The notes beneath the pieces are model-generated. The model saw nothing but the letters and a program-made list of their open reading frames with translations. It made no database searches and was not told the origin of the DNA. The position numbers and the translations under genes were made by a program. This document shows positions 37,865 to 47,177 of a DNA stretch of 58,965 bases, one piece after another (within the stretch, counting starts at the first letter, position 1; the number at the start of each line of letters is the position of its first letter). This DNA is from Myxococcota bacterium (GTDB lineage Bacteria; Myxococcota_A; Bradymonadia; UBA7976; UBA1532), in assembly GCA_018813065.1 (NCBI GenBank), contig JAHJCH010000354.1, forward strand, positions 1-58,965. Direction: 5' to 3'.

Positions 37865-38749
37865 GTGGACGTCGATGGGCTCAAGCACTACTACCTGATC
37901 CACGGCCTCGATCCCGCTGAGGCCACAGAGGCGGCGTGGACCCTGGGGGTGCCTCGCTTCTTGGCGCTGTTCGCCGAGGTCGGCCTCCCCGCCACCTTCT
38001 ACTGCGTGGCGGAGGACGCCATCGAGCACGCCGCGCGGATGCGTGAGATCGTCGCGGCGGGCCATGAGATCGGCAACCACACCTGGCACCACCGCTATGA
38101 CCTGAGCCTGCTCGATGAGCACAGCCAGCGGATCGAGATCGGCTGCGGTAAGGATCGGCTGGAGCAGGCCTGCGGCGCGGCGGTGGTGGGCTTCCGCGCG
38201 CCGGGCTATCACACCAACGCCCAGATTCAGCGGCTGCTGATGGAGACGGGGCACCGCTACGAGAGCAGCGCTTTCCCCTGCGCGCCCTACCACCTCGCCA
38301 AGGCGGGCGTGATGGGCTTGATGCGCCTACGCGGCAAGCGCAGCCGCAGCATCCTGGGCGATCCGCGCGTCCTTATGGCCCCGCGCGCGCCCTACACCGC
38401 CGCGCTGGCCGATCCCTACCGCGCCGCCCGCGCCGGTGAGCCCGAGGGGCTGCGCCACTACCCCATCAGCGTCGCCCTCGGCGCCCCGCTCATCGGCACG
38501 GCCTTCACCGCGCTGGGCCAGCGCGGCGCCTTAGCCGCCCTCAAGGTGGGCCTCAAGCGCCATCCGCACCTCACCTTGGAGTTCCACGCCGTGGATCTGC
38601 TTGGCCTCGAAGATGGGCTCGATCCGGCCCTCATCGCCCAGCCCGATCTGCGCGTCTTTACGCGCAAGAAGCGGGCGATTTTCCACGCGCTCCTGACGCA
38701 CCTGAAAGCCGAAGCGCGGATCGCGCGCCTCGACGCCCTGGTTGAATGA
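37865..38749 (+). CDS. Polysaccharide deacetylase
   Basis: VDVDG, ATFYCVAEDAIEHAARMREIVAAGHEIGNHTWHH, GFRAPGYHT. Confidence 0.87.
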   Translation: MDVDGLKHYYLIHGLDPAEATEAAWTLGVPRFLALFAEVGLPATFYCVAEDAIEHAARMREIVAAGHEIGNHTWHHRYDLSLLDEHSQRIEIGCGKDRLEQACGAAVVGFRAPGYHTNAQIQRLLMETGHRYESSAFPCAPYHLAKAGVMGLMRLRGKRSRSILGDPRVLMAPRAPYTAALADPYRAARAGEPEGLRHYPISVALGAPLIGTAFTALGQRGALAALKVGLKRHPHLTLEFHAVDLLGLEDGLDPALIAQPDLRVFTRKKRAIFHALLTHLKAEARIARLDALVE

Positions 38750-40440
38750 TCGCCCACGCCCTGCTGCTGCTCGCCCTGCTCGCCCAGCCCGCCCCAGCGC
38801 CTGATCTCACAGGCTTGACCGTCCCCGCCACGCTCAACGGCCCTGTACGCGAGTTCATTGCCTTCTTCCAAGGGCGCGCCCGCCCCTTCTACGCCCGCGC
38901 TTTGGCCCGCCTGGGCCGCTATCGGGGGCTGATGGTGCCCATCCTCCAAGCCGAGGGCGTCCCTGAGGAGCTGGTCTTCCTGTGCATGATCGAGAGCGGC
39001 TACACCGCCGACGCTGTCTCCCACGCCTCCGCCGTGGGGCCATGGCAGTTTATGCGCGCGACGGGGCTGGCGGAGGGGCTGGAGCAGGATGAGTGGGTGG
39101 ATGAGCGGCGCGACTTCGAGAAGGCCACGCGGGCGGCGGCCCAGCACCTGCGCGGCCTCTACGATCGCTTCGGGAACTGGCCGCTGGCCATGGCCGCCTA
39201 TAACGCAGGGGTCGGCAACGTCTCACGGGCGATCACGCGGGCCAACCACAATGACTTTTGGCGCCTCGCCGCCGAGGGCGAGCTGCCCGGCGAGGCCACC
39301 CGCTATGTCCCCAAGATCATGGCGGCGATGGTCATCGCCACGGACCCCGCTCGCTACGGCTTCAGCGATGTCATCCCCCAAGCGCCGCTGGAGATCGAGG
39401 TCATCGCCGCGCCGCCGCAGCTGGATCTTCACGCCCTCGCCAAGCAGATCAAGCTCGATCCTGCGGCGCTGACGGATCTCAACCCGGAGCTGCGGCGCGC
39501 TTTTACCCCGCCCGAGCGTCAAGACTACCCGCTGCGGGTGCCCAGGGCCCACGCTGAGGCCGCGCGCGCGGCGCTGAGCGCCGCCGTCAAGCCCACGACC
39601 CTCCTCAAGCGCAAGATCCGCTACGGCGAGTCCCTCGACGACATCGCCCGCGCCCACGGGATGCGCCGCGCCACGCTGGAGCGGCTCAACGAGGGCCTGG
39701 AGCGGCTCAAGCCGGGCCAAGAGATCTTGGTCTTCAGCCGCGCCCGCCCCGATCCAGACAATCAGCTGGTCATCGCCGCGCGGCCCACGCTGGACATCGC
39801 CATCGAGGGGCGTACGCTGGCCTACTTCCCCATCCGCTCGCCGCGCCCGCTCTCAGAGGTGGCCGCCGCGTTTGGGATCTCGGCGGGGCAGATCGCGCTG
39901 TGGAATGAGCTTGATCCCCAAGCGCTGTTGCAGCGGGGCATGGCGTTGAGGCTCTATCTGCCGCCCAACTTCCCCCACGATGACTACCTCCTGCTCAGCG
40001 CCGAGCAGGTCACCTTGGTGGAGCCGGGCAGCGACGGCGAGGCCCGCAGCAAGCGGGCGGCGAAGCGAGGACGGGGCGCCCATGTGCGGATCGTCCGCCA
40101 CACCGTCGCCTTGGGCGACAACCTCTGGAAGATCGCCAAGCGCTACGGCGTGACGGTCAGCGCCATCCGCGCGGAGAACGGGCTCAATCGAAGCGGGGGC
40201 TTGGTGGTGGGCGCCGCGCTCAAGATCCCCCAGCCCGCGCGCGCCCGGCCCAAGGGCCAAGCCAGGGCGCGCAAGCCCAAGCCCAACGCGCGGGGGCGCA
40301 AGCGCTACACGATCCGCAAGGGCGACACCCTCGCCAAGATCGCCGAGCGGTTTGGGGTCGAGGTCAAGGCGATCCAGCGGCGCAACGGGATGGGGCGCAA
40401 GAGCCGGCTCATGCCAGGGCAGACGATCGTGATCCCCTAG
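38746..40440 (+). CDS. Lytic transglycosylase with LysM repeats (MltD-like)
   Basis: [47 protein letters not shown]; several LysM units, e.g. [29 protein letters not shown]. Confidence 0.93.
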   Translation: MIAHALLLLALLAQPAPAPDLTGLTVPATLNGPVREFIAFFQGRARPFYARALARLGRYRGLMVPILQAEGVPEELVFLCMIESGYTADAVSHASAVGPWQFMRATGLAEGLEQDEWVDERRDFEKATRAAAQHLRGLYDRFGNWPLAMAAYNAGVGNVSRAITRANHNDFWRLAAEGELPGEATRYVPKIMAAMVIATDPARYGFSDVIPQAPLEIEVIAAPPQLDLHALAKQIKLDPAALTDLNPELRRAFTPPERQDYPLRVPRAHAEAARAALSAAVKPTTLLKRKIRYGESLDDIARAHGMRRATLERLNEGLERLKPGQEILVFSRARPDPDNQLVIAARPTLDIAIEGRTLAYFPIRSPRPLSEVAAAFGISAGQIALWNELDPQALLQRGMALRLYLPPNFPHDDYLLLSAEQVTLVEPGSDGEARSKRAAKRGRGAHVRIVRHTVALGDNLWKIAKRYGVTVSAIRAENGLNRSGGLVVGAALKIPQPARARPKGQARARKPKPNARGRKRYTIRKGDTLAKIAERFGVEVKAIQRRNGMGRKSRLMPGQTIVIP

Positions 40441-41648
40441 CCATCGGGCAAGCCGCAGAGGGGCCAGACGATGGCGGCGCAGTCAACGGCGTGGAGGCCC
40501 TCGACGCTGAGCGACGCGCAGGCCCCCGCCGTCGTCGGCTCCCCCTCGGCCCAGTCGGCGGCGGACACGGCCTGACCGTCCGCCCAGCGCCAAGCATCGA
40601 CGCCTGTCCGCCGCGCCGAGGTCCACAGCCGCGCGTCTGGGGGCAAGCGCGCGCTGGCCGTCTCGGCGGCGCGCCGTGAGGCGACGTGCATCGGCGCTTG
40701 GCGGGGGCCATCACAGGCCGCCGCGTCGGCCCTCAGGCGCGTGGCGCAGACCTGCCACCAGGCCCCCTCCAGCGGACCCAAGGGCTGACAAGGCTCGCAG
40801 AAGTAATAAGGCGACTGGGTGAGCGGGTCCCAGGCGTTGGGCACGGCGGCCCGCAGGGTCCCCAGCGGGCACAGCGGCCCACGCAGCGCGCGGCAGAGGT
40901 GATCGGGGCCGAAGGCGACGCAGGCCAAGCCCTGCGCGCAAGGCTTGGCCGGGCCGCAGGCCTCCCCCGTCTGGGCGCCATCGATAAAGGCAGGCCCGCA
41001 GGTGGCGTACTCCAGCCCGTTAAACAGCCGACAGCTCATCCCCTCGGGGCAGTCATCCCCCCCCGGCGCGCAGGGCAACAAGCAGAGGCCGATATCGGCG
41101 CGATCGGGGAGCCGCGCCAGGCAGCGCGCTTGATCGCTGAAGGGGTGACGACAGACCTCGTGGCGGCCATCCTTGAGCACCCGCAGGCTCTTGGGGCAGG
41201 GATCGCAGGCGTCGCCCTCGCCGTCACCGTCGGCGTCTGCCTGGCTGCGGTTGATCGTCGAGGGGCAGTTATCGCGGAAGTTGAGGATGCCATCGCCATC
41301 CTCATCCTCGCGCGCGGGGAAGCTCAGCGCCTCGACGGGGCTCAGCTGCTCGGCGCAGGCCGCCTCATAAGGATCTTGTGTATCGCAGAAGCGCAGGCAG
41401 CGGCTGACGCCAAAGAGGTTGACGCAGCCCAGGCCCGCCGCGCAGACCCCAGGCCCATCGCAGGCGGCGCCCTCGGGCAAGGCGACGGTCAGCGCATAGC
41501 AGCGCGGCGTGCCCGCCTCATCTACGGCGCAGGCCCGCCCCGCCTCACAGCCCGTGTTCGAGGCGGGCTCACAGCGGCGCGTCACGCTCGTCTCCCCGCA
41601 GGCCAACGGCCAGAGGAGGAGCAAGGACATGGTCAGGGGGCTTCTCAT
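40437..41648 (-). CDS. Cys-rich secreted lipoprotein with TSP3-like Ca-binding repeat
   Basis: [11 protein letters not shown] lipobox; [39 protein letters not shown]; many spaced Cys. Confidence 0.75.
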   Translation of the reverse strand: MRSPLTMSLLLLWPLACGETSVTRRCEPASNTGCEAGRACAVDEAGTPRCYALTVALPEGAACDGPGVCAAGLGCVNLFGVSRCLRFCDTQDPYEAACAEQLSPVEALSFPAREDEDGDGILNFRDNCPSTINRSQADADGDGEGDACDPCPKSLRVLKDGRHEVCRHPFSDQARCLARLPDRADIGLCLLPCAPGGDDCPEGMSCRLFNGLEYATCGPAFIDGAQTGEACGPAKPCAQGLACVAFGPDHLCRALRGPLCPLGTLRAAVPNAWDPLTQSPYYFCEPCQPLGPLEGAWWQVCATRLRADAAACDGPRQAPMHVASRRAAETASARLPPDARLWTSARRTGVDAWRWADGQAVSAADWAEGEPTTAGACASLSVEGLHAVDCAAIVWPLCGLPDG

Positions 41649-41703
41649 GATCGAGGCGGAGGATGCACAATCGCCCGCCACGACGACAAGGTTTTCAGCC
41701 CCC

Positions 41704-42846
41704 ATGCCTGGTGATCTCTTCGCCTACATCCGCGCCGAGGCCCTGGCCCTTGGCTTTGATCTCTGCGGCTTCACCCCGCTGGATGATCCCGCGCTTGAGA
41801 TCTCCGCCGCGCGCTTGACGAGCTGGATCGAGGCGGGGATGCATGGGGACATGGGCTGGATGACGGAGACGGCGGCGCTGCGGGCAGATCCTCGACGCTT
41901 GGCGCCTTGGGCGGTCGGCGCCGTGGCGCTGTGGCGGGCTTTCCCCGCCCCGCCTGCCTCGTCGCCGTCGAGCCCCCAACGCCCCCGAGGTCGGGTGGCG
42001 CGCTACGCCGCCCAGCGGGACTACCACAACGTGCTGGGCAAGGCGCTCAAGAAGCTACGCCAACGGATGCTCAGCTTTGATCCGAGCCTCCAAGCCCGGA
42101 TCAGCGTTGACAGCGGCCCTGTCCCCGAGCGGACCCTCGCTTATATGGCGGGCCTGGGCTTCTTTGGGCGCTCCACGATGCTGATCAACCCGCGGCTGGG
42201 CACCTATGGGGCCTTGGCGGTGATCTTGATCAACCGCCGCCCGCCGCCCGCCGTGCCCGAGCCCAACCGCTGCGGGCGTTGCACCGCCTGCGTGGACGCC
42301 TGCCCCACCCAGGCCATCTCCGCGCGGGGCGTCGATGCGCGCCGTTGCATCAGCTACTGGACCATCGAGCACCGCGCGCCCTACCCCGAGGGCGTCGCCG
42401 AGCGCCTGGGCGATTGGATCTTTGGCTGCGATGTCTGCCAAGCCGTGTGCCCGTGGAACCGCCGCGCGTCTGCGGCTGATCCTGTGGCTGATCCTGCGCC
42501 TTGGCGCCCACGGCCTGAGCTGGCGGCGCCGGATCTCGTGTCATGGCTGACGGTGGAGACAGAGGCGCTGCATGAGGCGGCGCGGGGGACGCCGCTGCGC
42601 CGCGCGGGGGGGCTGTGGCTGCGTCGCGCCGCCTGCGTGGCCCTCGCCAACCTGGGTGTGACCGCCGCGCGGCCCGCCTTGGCGGCTTTGGCGGCGCGGG
42701 CGGATGAAGATCCACGCCTGCGCGCGGCGGCGGCGTGGGCAGCGCTGCGGCTCAGCGCGCTAGAGCGCCCACAGCCCCACGCTGATGCCCAAGAGCAAGA
42801 GCCCGCCAGCGAGGAGCCACAGCCCCCGCCCTCGGCGCGGCGGTGA
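41704..42846 (+). CDS. queG: Epoxyqueuosine reductase
   Basis: [47 protein letters not shown]-terminal HEAT-like region. Confidence 0.93.
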   Translation: MPGDLFAYIRAEALALGFDLCGFTPLDDPALEISAARLTSWIEAGMHGDMGWMTETAALRADPRRLAPWAVGAVALWRAFPAPPASSPSSPQRPRGRVARYAAQRDYHNVLGKALKKLRQRMLSFDPSLQARISVDSGPVPERTLAYMAGLGFFGRSTMLINPRLGTYGALAVILINRRPPPAVPEPNRCGRCTACVDACPTQAISARGVDARRCISYWTIEHRAPYPEGVAERLGDWIFGCDVCQAVCPWNRRASAADPVADPAPWRPRPELAAPDLVSWLTVETEALHEAARGTPLRRAGGLWLRRAACVALANLGVTAARPALAALAARADEDPRLRAAAAWAALRLSALERPQPHADAQEQEPASEEPQPPPSARR

Positions 42847-44265
42847 CCAGCCCAGATCCACCTCCAGCGGCCCCTCCGCCAGCCCGCCGATCCCCTGAAG
42901 GTTGACCTCCACCTCATCCTCGCCGAGGGGGAAGCTGCTGACGCCCAGCCGCGCCAACTCCTCGGGGGTGTAGAGCACCGACATCAAGCCCCGCGTCCGC
43001 TGCGGGCTGAGGTTGATCCCCTCTTGGCGCAAGAAACCCTCAAGCTCCGCCAGCAGCTCCCCCGTGCTCTGATAGCGCCGCTGAAGCGGCTTGGCCAAGG
43101 CCTGCTGATGAATCCGCTCCAGGCCAGCGGGGACGCCAGGGATGCGCTCGGAGAGAGGCGGCGGCGTCTCCTCGCGGATGGCGTGCAGCGTGGCGAAGAG
43201 GTTATCGCGCAGGAAGGGGTTACGCCCTGTGATCAAGGTGTCGAGCAGGATGCCAAAGGCGAAGAGATCCGTGCGCGCGTCCACATCGCGCCCCTCCGCC
43301 TGCTCAGGGCTCATCGCGTGATGCGTGCCGATCAGCATCCCGCTGCCTGGGATCTCATTCCCCGCCCGTGAGATCCCAAAATCCACCAGCTTGACGACGC
43401 CGTTGACGGAGACGAGCACGTTGCTGGGGTTGATATCGCGGTGGATGATCTTCAGGGGGCGGCCCTCAAAGTCCGTGGCGCTGTGGGCGCCGTGGAGCCC
43501 GTCGGCCACGGCGCGGAGGATCTGAAGCGCGATCTCCATGGGCAGGCGCGCGGCGAGGCTGCGGCGCGCCGCGTCGATGAGATCATGCTCCACCCAGAGC
43601 GTATAGATCCCATGCCCCCGCCCCTCTTGATCAAAGCCGCGCTGCGCCGGAGCGCGCTTGGCCGGCTCGGGGCGGGCGCGGGCCTCCTCGGGGGCGATGA
43701 TCAAGGTGCGCAGCAGCTCTGGATGGGTCGCCTGAACCGATTGAATGAGCCCCGCCCGCCCTTGACCCGCCAAGCCATCGCTGATGATCAGCAGATCCAC
43801 CGCGCCCTCCATGGAGCGGACCTCCACCTCCACCGGATCAGCCGCGCAGAGGCACTCCACCTTGAGCCCCGCCGCCTCCAGCTTGAGCCGGATCGACGCG
43901 CGCGCGGCTTGATCCTCATGGGCGATGAGCACCCGGCGGGTGCGCCGCTGAGCGGCTTTAAGGAGGCGGCCCAGATCTACGCCGGGGAGGTACTCCATGG
44001 CGATATAGGCCTGGTCCTCCAAGATGCCCACCTCGTGGATCTCGATGATGTGTCCATGGTGAAGGTGGGCGGCGAGGCGGGCTTCATCGAGGAGCAGCTG
44101 GATAAACTCCGGCTTCTCGGCGAGCTGGGGGAGGATGCGCTTGATGGCGAGGTGGCGGGCGAAGCCGTCCACGCCGTGCTTGCGCGCGAGGTAGATCTCG
44201 GCGGTGCCGCCGACGGCGATGCGGCGCAGGAGCGTATAAGGCCCAAAGCGCGCGGGGAGCTTCAT
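42760..44265 (-). CDS. Ser/Thr protein kinase with receiver-like domain inserted in the catalytic domain; C-terminal TM
   Basis: YTLLRRIAVGGTAEIYLARK, AIKRILPQL, IIHRDINPSNVLV, VKLVDFGISRAG; insertion RVLIAHEDQAARASIRLKLEAAGL...DLLIISDGLAGQGR...LIIAPEE. Confidence 0.9.
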   Translation of the reverse strand: MKLPARFGPYTLLRRIAVGGTAEIYLARKHGVDGFARHLAIKRILPQLAEKPEFIQLLLDEARLAAHLHHGHIIEIHEVGILEDQAYIAMEYLPGVDLGRLLKAAQRRTRRVLIAHEDQAARASIRLKLEAAGLKVECLCAADPVEVEVRSMEGAVDLLIISDGLAGQGRAGLIQSVQATHPELLRTLIIAPEEARARPEPAKRAPAQRGFDQEGRGHGIYTLWVEHDLIDAARRSLAARLPMEIALQILRAVADGLHGAHSATDFEGRPLKIIHRDINPSNVLVSVNGVVKLVDFGISRAGNEIPGSGMLIGTHHAMSPEQAEGRDVDARTDLFAFGILLDTLITGRNPFLRDNLFATLHAIREETPPPLSERIPGVPAGLERIHQQALAKPLQRRYQSTGELLAELEGFLRQEGINLSPQRTRGLMSVLYTPEELARLGVSSFPLGEDEVEVNLQGIGGLAEGPLEVDLGWSPPRRGRGLWLLAGGLLLLGISVGLWAL

Positions 44266-44612
44266 GGGGTGGCGCTGTCGATGCTCGGGGCGCTGTCTTG
44301 AGAGGGCGCGGCGTCGAGGGGCCCTTGGTCGATGAGGGCGCCGCTGTCAGGCGTGGCGTCAGGCGCGGCGGCGTCAGGCGTGGCGTCAGGCGTGGCGGCA
44401 TCAGGCGCGGCATCAGGCGTGGCATCAGGCGCGGCATCAGGCATCCCAGCGTCATCATGAACCGCAGCATCCGCGCGCGTATCCACCTCAACGCAGGTGC
44501 GCGCCAAGCACACCTCGCCTCGAAAGCAATCCTGCGAGGTCGCGCAGCCACGCCCAGGCAGCTCGGGCTGGCAGCCGCAGAGGAGGAGCAGGGCCAACAT
44601 CACACGGCTCAA
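44262..44612 (-). CDS. Small lipoprotein with Asp/Ala/Thr/Pro repeat linker
   Basis: VMLALLLLCGCQPELPGRGCATSQDCFRGEVCLARTC; DATPDAAPDAATPDATPDAAAPDATPD. Confidence 0.7.
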   Translation of the reverse strand: MSRVMLALLLLCGCQPELPGRGCATSQDCFRGEVCLARTCVEVDTRADAAVHDDAGMPDAAPDATPDAAPDAATPDATPDAAAPDATPDSGALIDQGPLDAAPSQDSAPSIDSATP

Positions 44613-45307
44613 AACTGACCCCCCACGCGCAGGCTCTGACCGTCCGCGCCGAGCCCCCAGGTGAAGCCAGGCGCAGGCTCACCCGCGCTCAGCGGGCTAT
44701 CGCTGGCGAAGTAGAGCAGGGCCGCGCCGCCGAGGAGGAGCGCGCCCGCCGCGCCGAAGGAGAGGTTGCTATAAAACGCGTAGCCGTCGGCGTCCTCGAC
44801 CAAGGCCAGCTGATCGGCGCGGGCGTAGAGGGCCTTGTCCAGCCCCCGCGCCGTGGCCGCCTTATCATTGGCGCTGATGCCATAGAGGACCCCCAGCCCC
44901 GCCGCGACGCCGCCGAGGCCCATCAGCCCATAGCTCGTCATCGCCAGGGAGAAGCCTGGCCCTGTGTGTACGACCTTGATCTTCGGCTCAGCGTGTGTGG
45001 CGGCCTTGACGGGCGGCGCGGCCAGCACGCTGACCACCGTGACCTGCCCGGCCTTGATCTCAAACGCGCGGGACTCCACGGCGGCCCCCTCAGGGCGCGC
45101 CTCCAAGGTATGCGGGCCTGGGGTGAGGGCCCAAGGCGCGTTGAAGGGGCTCTCGCCGATGCGCTCGCCGTCGAGGAAGAGCGCCACGCCCGCCACGCCC
45201 GCCTTGATCTGCAAGGTGCCCATCTCCGCCTCTGCGGCGCGCGCGGGGAGGGAGGAGAGGTGGGTTAAGCACAGCAGGATCAGCGAGCCCCACCGGGTCA
45301 GAGCCAT
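44609..45307 (-). CDS. PEGA domain protein, exported
   Basis: Signal peptide; LQIKAGVAGVALFLDGERIGESPFNAPWALTPGPHTLEARPEG. Confidence 0.8.
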   Translation of the reverse strand: MALTRWGSLILLCLTHLSSLPARAAEAEMGTLQIKAGVAGVALFLDGERIGESPFNAPWALTPGPHTLEARPEGAAVESRAFEIKAGQVTVVSVLAAPPVKAATHAEPKIKVVHTGPGFSLAMTSYGLMGLGGVAAGLGVLYGISANDKAATARGLDKALYARADQLALVEDADGYAFYSNLSFGAAGALLLGGAALLYFASDSPLSAGEPAPGFTWGLGADGQSLRVGGQF

Positions 45308-45361
45308 CAGGCGTCTCCAAAAGATCGTTCTTGGCTGGTTTATCAGAGCGCCCTTTGCGCT

Positions 45362-47041
45362 TCAACGGCGTCGCCACCGGCCCCAGAGATATAACCCCAG
45401 GGTCAAGAGGAGGCAAAAATAGGCGAAGGCCTCACCGATCAGCTGATAGAGCGTCTGAGATTGCAGCAGGGGGGCGGACCACAGCAGCGTCTCCGCCCCG
45501 GTCGGGCGAGTCTGCTTGATCAGGCGCCCGTTGGCATCGATGAAGGCGCTGACCCCGGTCAGGGTGGGCCGCGCCATCGCCAAGCGATGCTCGATGGCGC
45601 GCGGCATGGCCAAGATCAAGTGCAGATAACGCTCGGCGGTCTGCCCAAACCAATCATCATTGGTCATATTGATGATTAAATGTGGACTTTGACCGGAAAA
45701 GGAGCGCATAAAACTTGAAAGGATGCCCTCATAACAAATTGAGACGGCCAAACGCACAGGTTCACCCCAACGTGTCGTCTCCATCACCTTCACCTCAGTC
45801 CCAGCCTCTAGATTGCCGGCAGTCGGGATATACTTATAAATCCAAGGGAAATACTCTACGAAGGGGATATACTCACCAAAAACCAGCGGCTTCACCTTGT
45901 CATAGCGGCCCAAGACCGCGCCATCCTCGGCCAACAACCAAGCGGAGTTATAGGGATTAAAGGGCGCGTCGCCTTCCCAGCGTGGTGTTGCGCGTGGCTC
46001 AAGGCTCGTGCCGCCGAAGATGAGTGGGGTCTTAAAGCCACGGATCGGCGCGGCGCGCTCCGAGATCGGCGTGGGCTTGATGATATCTTGGCGATAATCC
46101 TTCACCAGCGCGGCCTTAGAGGGGGCGACGTGGCGGGCGTGCCGTGGGATCGCCTCAAAGCGATAAGCGCTCTCAGACCAGAGGATCAGCTCCGCGCCCT
46201 CCGCCTCTGCCTGAGCGGAGAGGCGTTGCAGCTTGAGGAGATGATTTTGGATATTCTCCTCGGGCTCCTTTTGAAAGATCCCCACATCCGCCTCAACGAT
46301 CCCCAAGCGCAGCTTCGGCGCGTCTGCCATGCGGCGGTCGATCTGATACATCCGGGCGCCGCCATAGAGGAAGACGACGGCGAGCATCACGGCGGTCACC
46401 TTGGTGGCGCGCATGGGGGGGCGGCGACCCTCCAGCTTGGCGCGGACCCAGAGATAGAGCACGGCGTTGACGCGATAGATCAGGAAGGTCACGGCGGGCA
46501 CACCCAGCAGATCGACGACCTGCATCACCAAGGGGAAGCTCGCTTGGCTATTGCCCATATAAGCGGGGAAGATCCGGGGGACGGCGATCTCCACGGCCAC
46601 CATCGCCAGGGGCGCCGCCCACTCTAGGGGCACGCGGGTGGTGTTGACGATGCGGTTGACGAGGAAGGCCCACAAGGCCCACAGGACGCCCATCCAAGCG
46701 CCGTGAAGGATCATCAACAGCCAGGCGATGGGTGAGGGCAGGTGACCGAAGGTCTCAAGCATCTCAGCCAGCCAGTGATAGCCGCCGACGTTGATCAGGG
46801 TCCCGGCCAACCAGCCCCAATAGAAGGCGGCCTTAGGCGCCTTGTCGCGCAGCACCCACAGCAAGGGGACGTGGCTGAACCAGATGAGATAGAAGAGGTC
46901 CACCTCGGGGGCGAAGGCGGTGGGGAAGGCGGTAAAGGTCAGGATCGCGGAGAGGCTGACGAGGAGGAGATCGAGGAGGGCGCGGCGCGTGAGGCGTCGG
47001 CGGCGGCGTGGTGGCGAGGCGTGGCGTTGAGGGCGGCTCAT
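45362..47041 (-). CDS. lnt: Apolipoprotein N-acyltransferase
   Basis: Multi-TM N-terminus; nitrilase-type ELILWSESAYRFE, VSICYEGILSSFMRSF, NMTNDDWFGQTAERYLHLILAMPRAIEHRLAMAR. Confidence 0.92.
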   Translation of the reverse strand: MSRPQRHASPPRRRRRLTRRALLDLLLVSLSAILTFTAFPTAFAPEVDLFYLIWFSHVPLLWVLRDKAPKAAFYWGWLAGTLINVGGYHWLAEMLETFGHLPSPIAWLLMILHGAWMGVLWALWAFLVNRIVNTTRVPLEWAAPLAMVAVEIAVPRIFPAYMGNSQASFPLVMQVVDLLGVPAVTFLIYRVNAVLYLWVRAKLEGRRPPMRATKVTAVMLAVVFLYGGARMYQIDRRMADAPKLRLGIVEADVGIFQKEPEENIQNHLLKLQRLSAQAEAEGAELILWSESAYRFEAIPRHARHVAPSKAALVKDYRQDIIKPTPISERAAPIRGFKTPLIFGGTSLEPRATPRWEGDAPFNPYNSAWLLAEDGAVLGRYDKVKPLVFGEYIPFVEYFPWIYKYIPTAGNLEAGTEVKVMETTRWGEPVRLAVSICYEGILSSFMRSFSGQSPHLIINMTNDDWFGQTAERYLHLILAMPRAIEHRLAMARPTLTGVSAFIDANGRLIKQTRPTGAETLLWSAPLLQSQTLYQLIGEAFAYFCLLLTLGLYLWGRWRRR

Positions 47042-47177
47042 CTTGCTCTAGCGGGTGAACAGGGAGGGGCGGGATCCTAGCCGCGCGATGCGGGGCGCGC
47101 AATCCTCGCCGCAGCAGAGCCGGCGGACCAAGTGGCACCCGCCTGCTCCTGAGGGGATGACACCCTGAGGATCGCCT

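Noticed and set aside
44298-44618. Plus-strand Arg/Gly-rich ORF (RRGVRRGGVRRGVRRG)
   Set aside because: Antisense translation of the DATPDA linker repeat of the lipoprotein gene.
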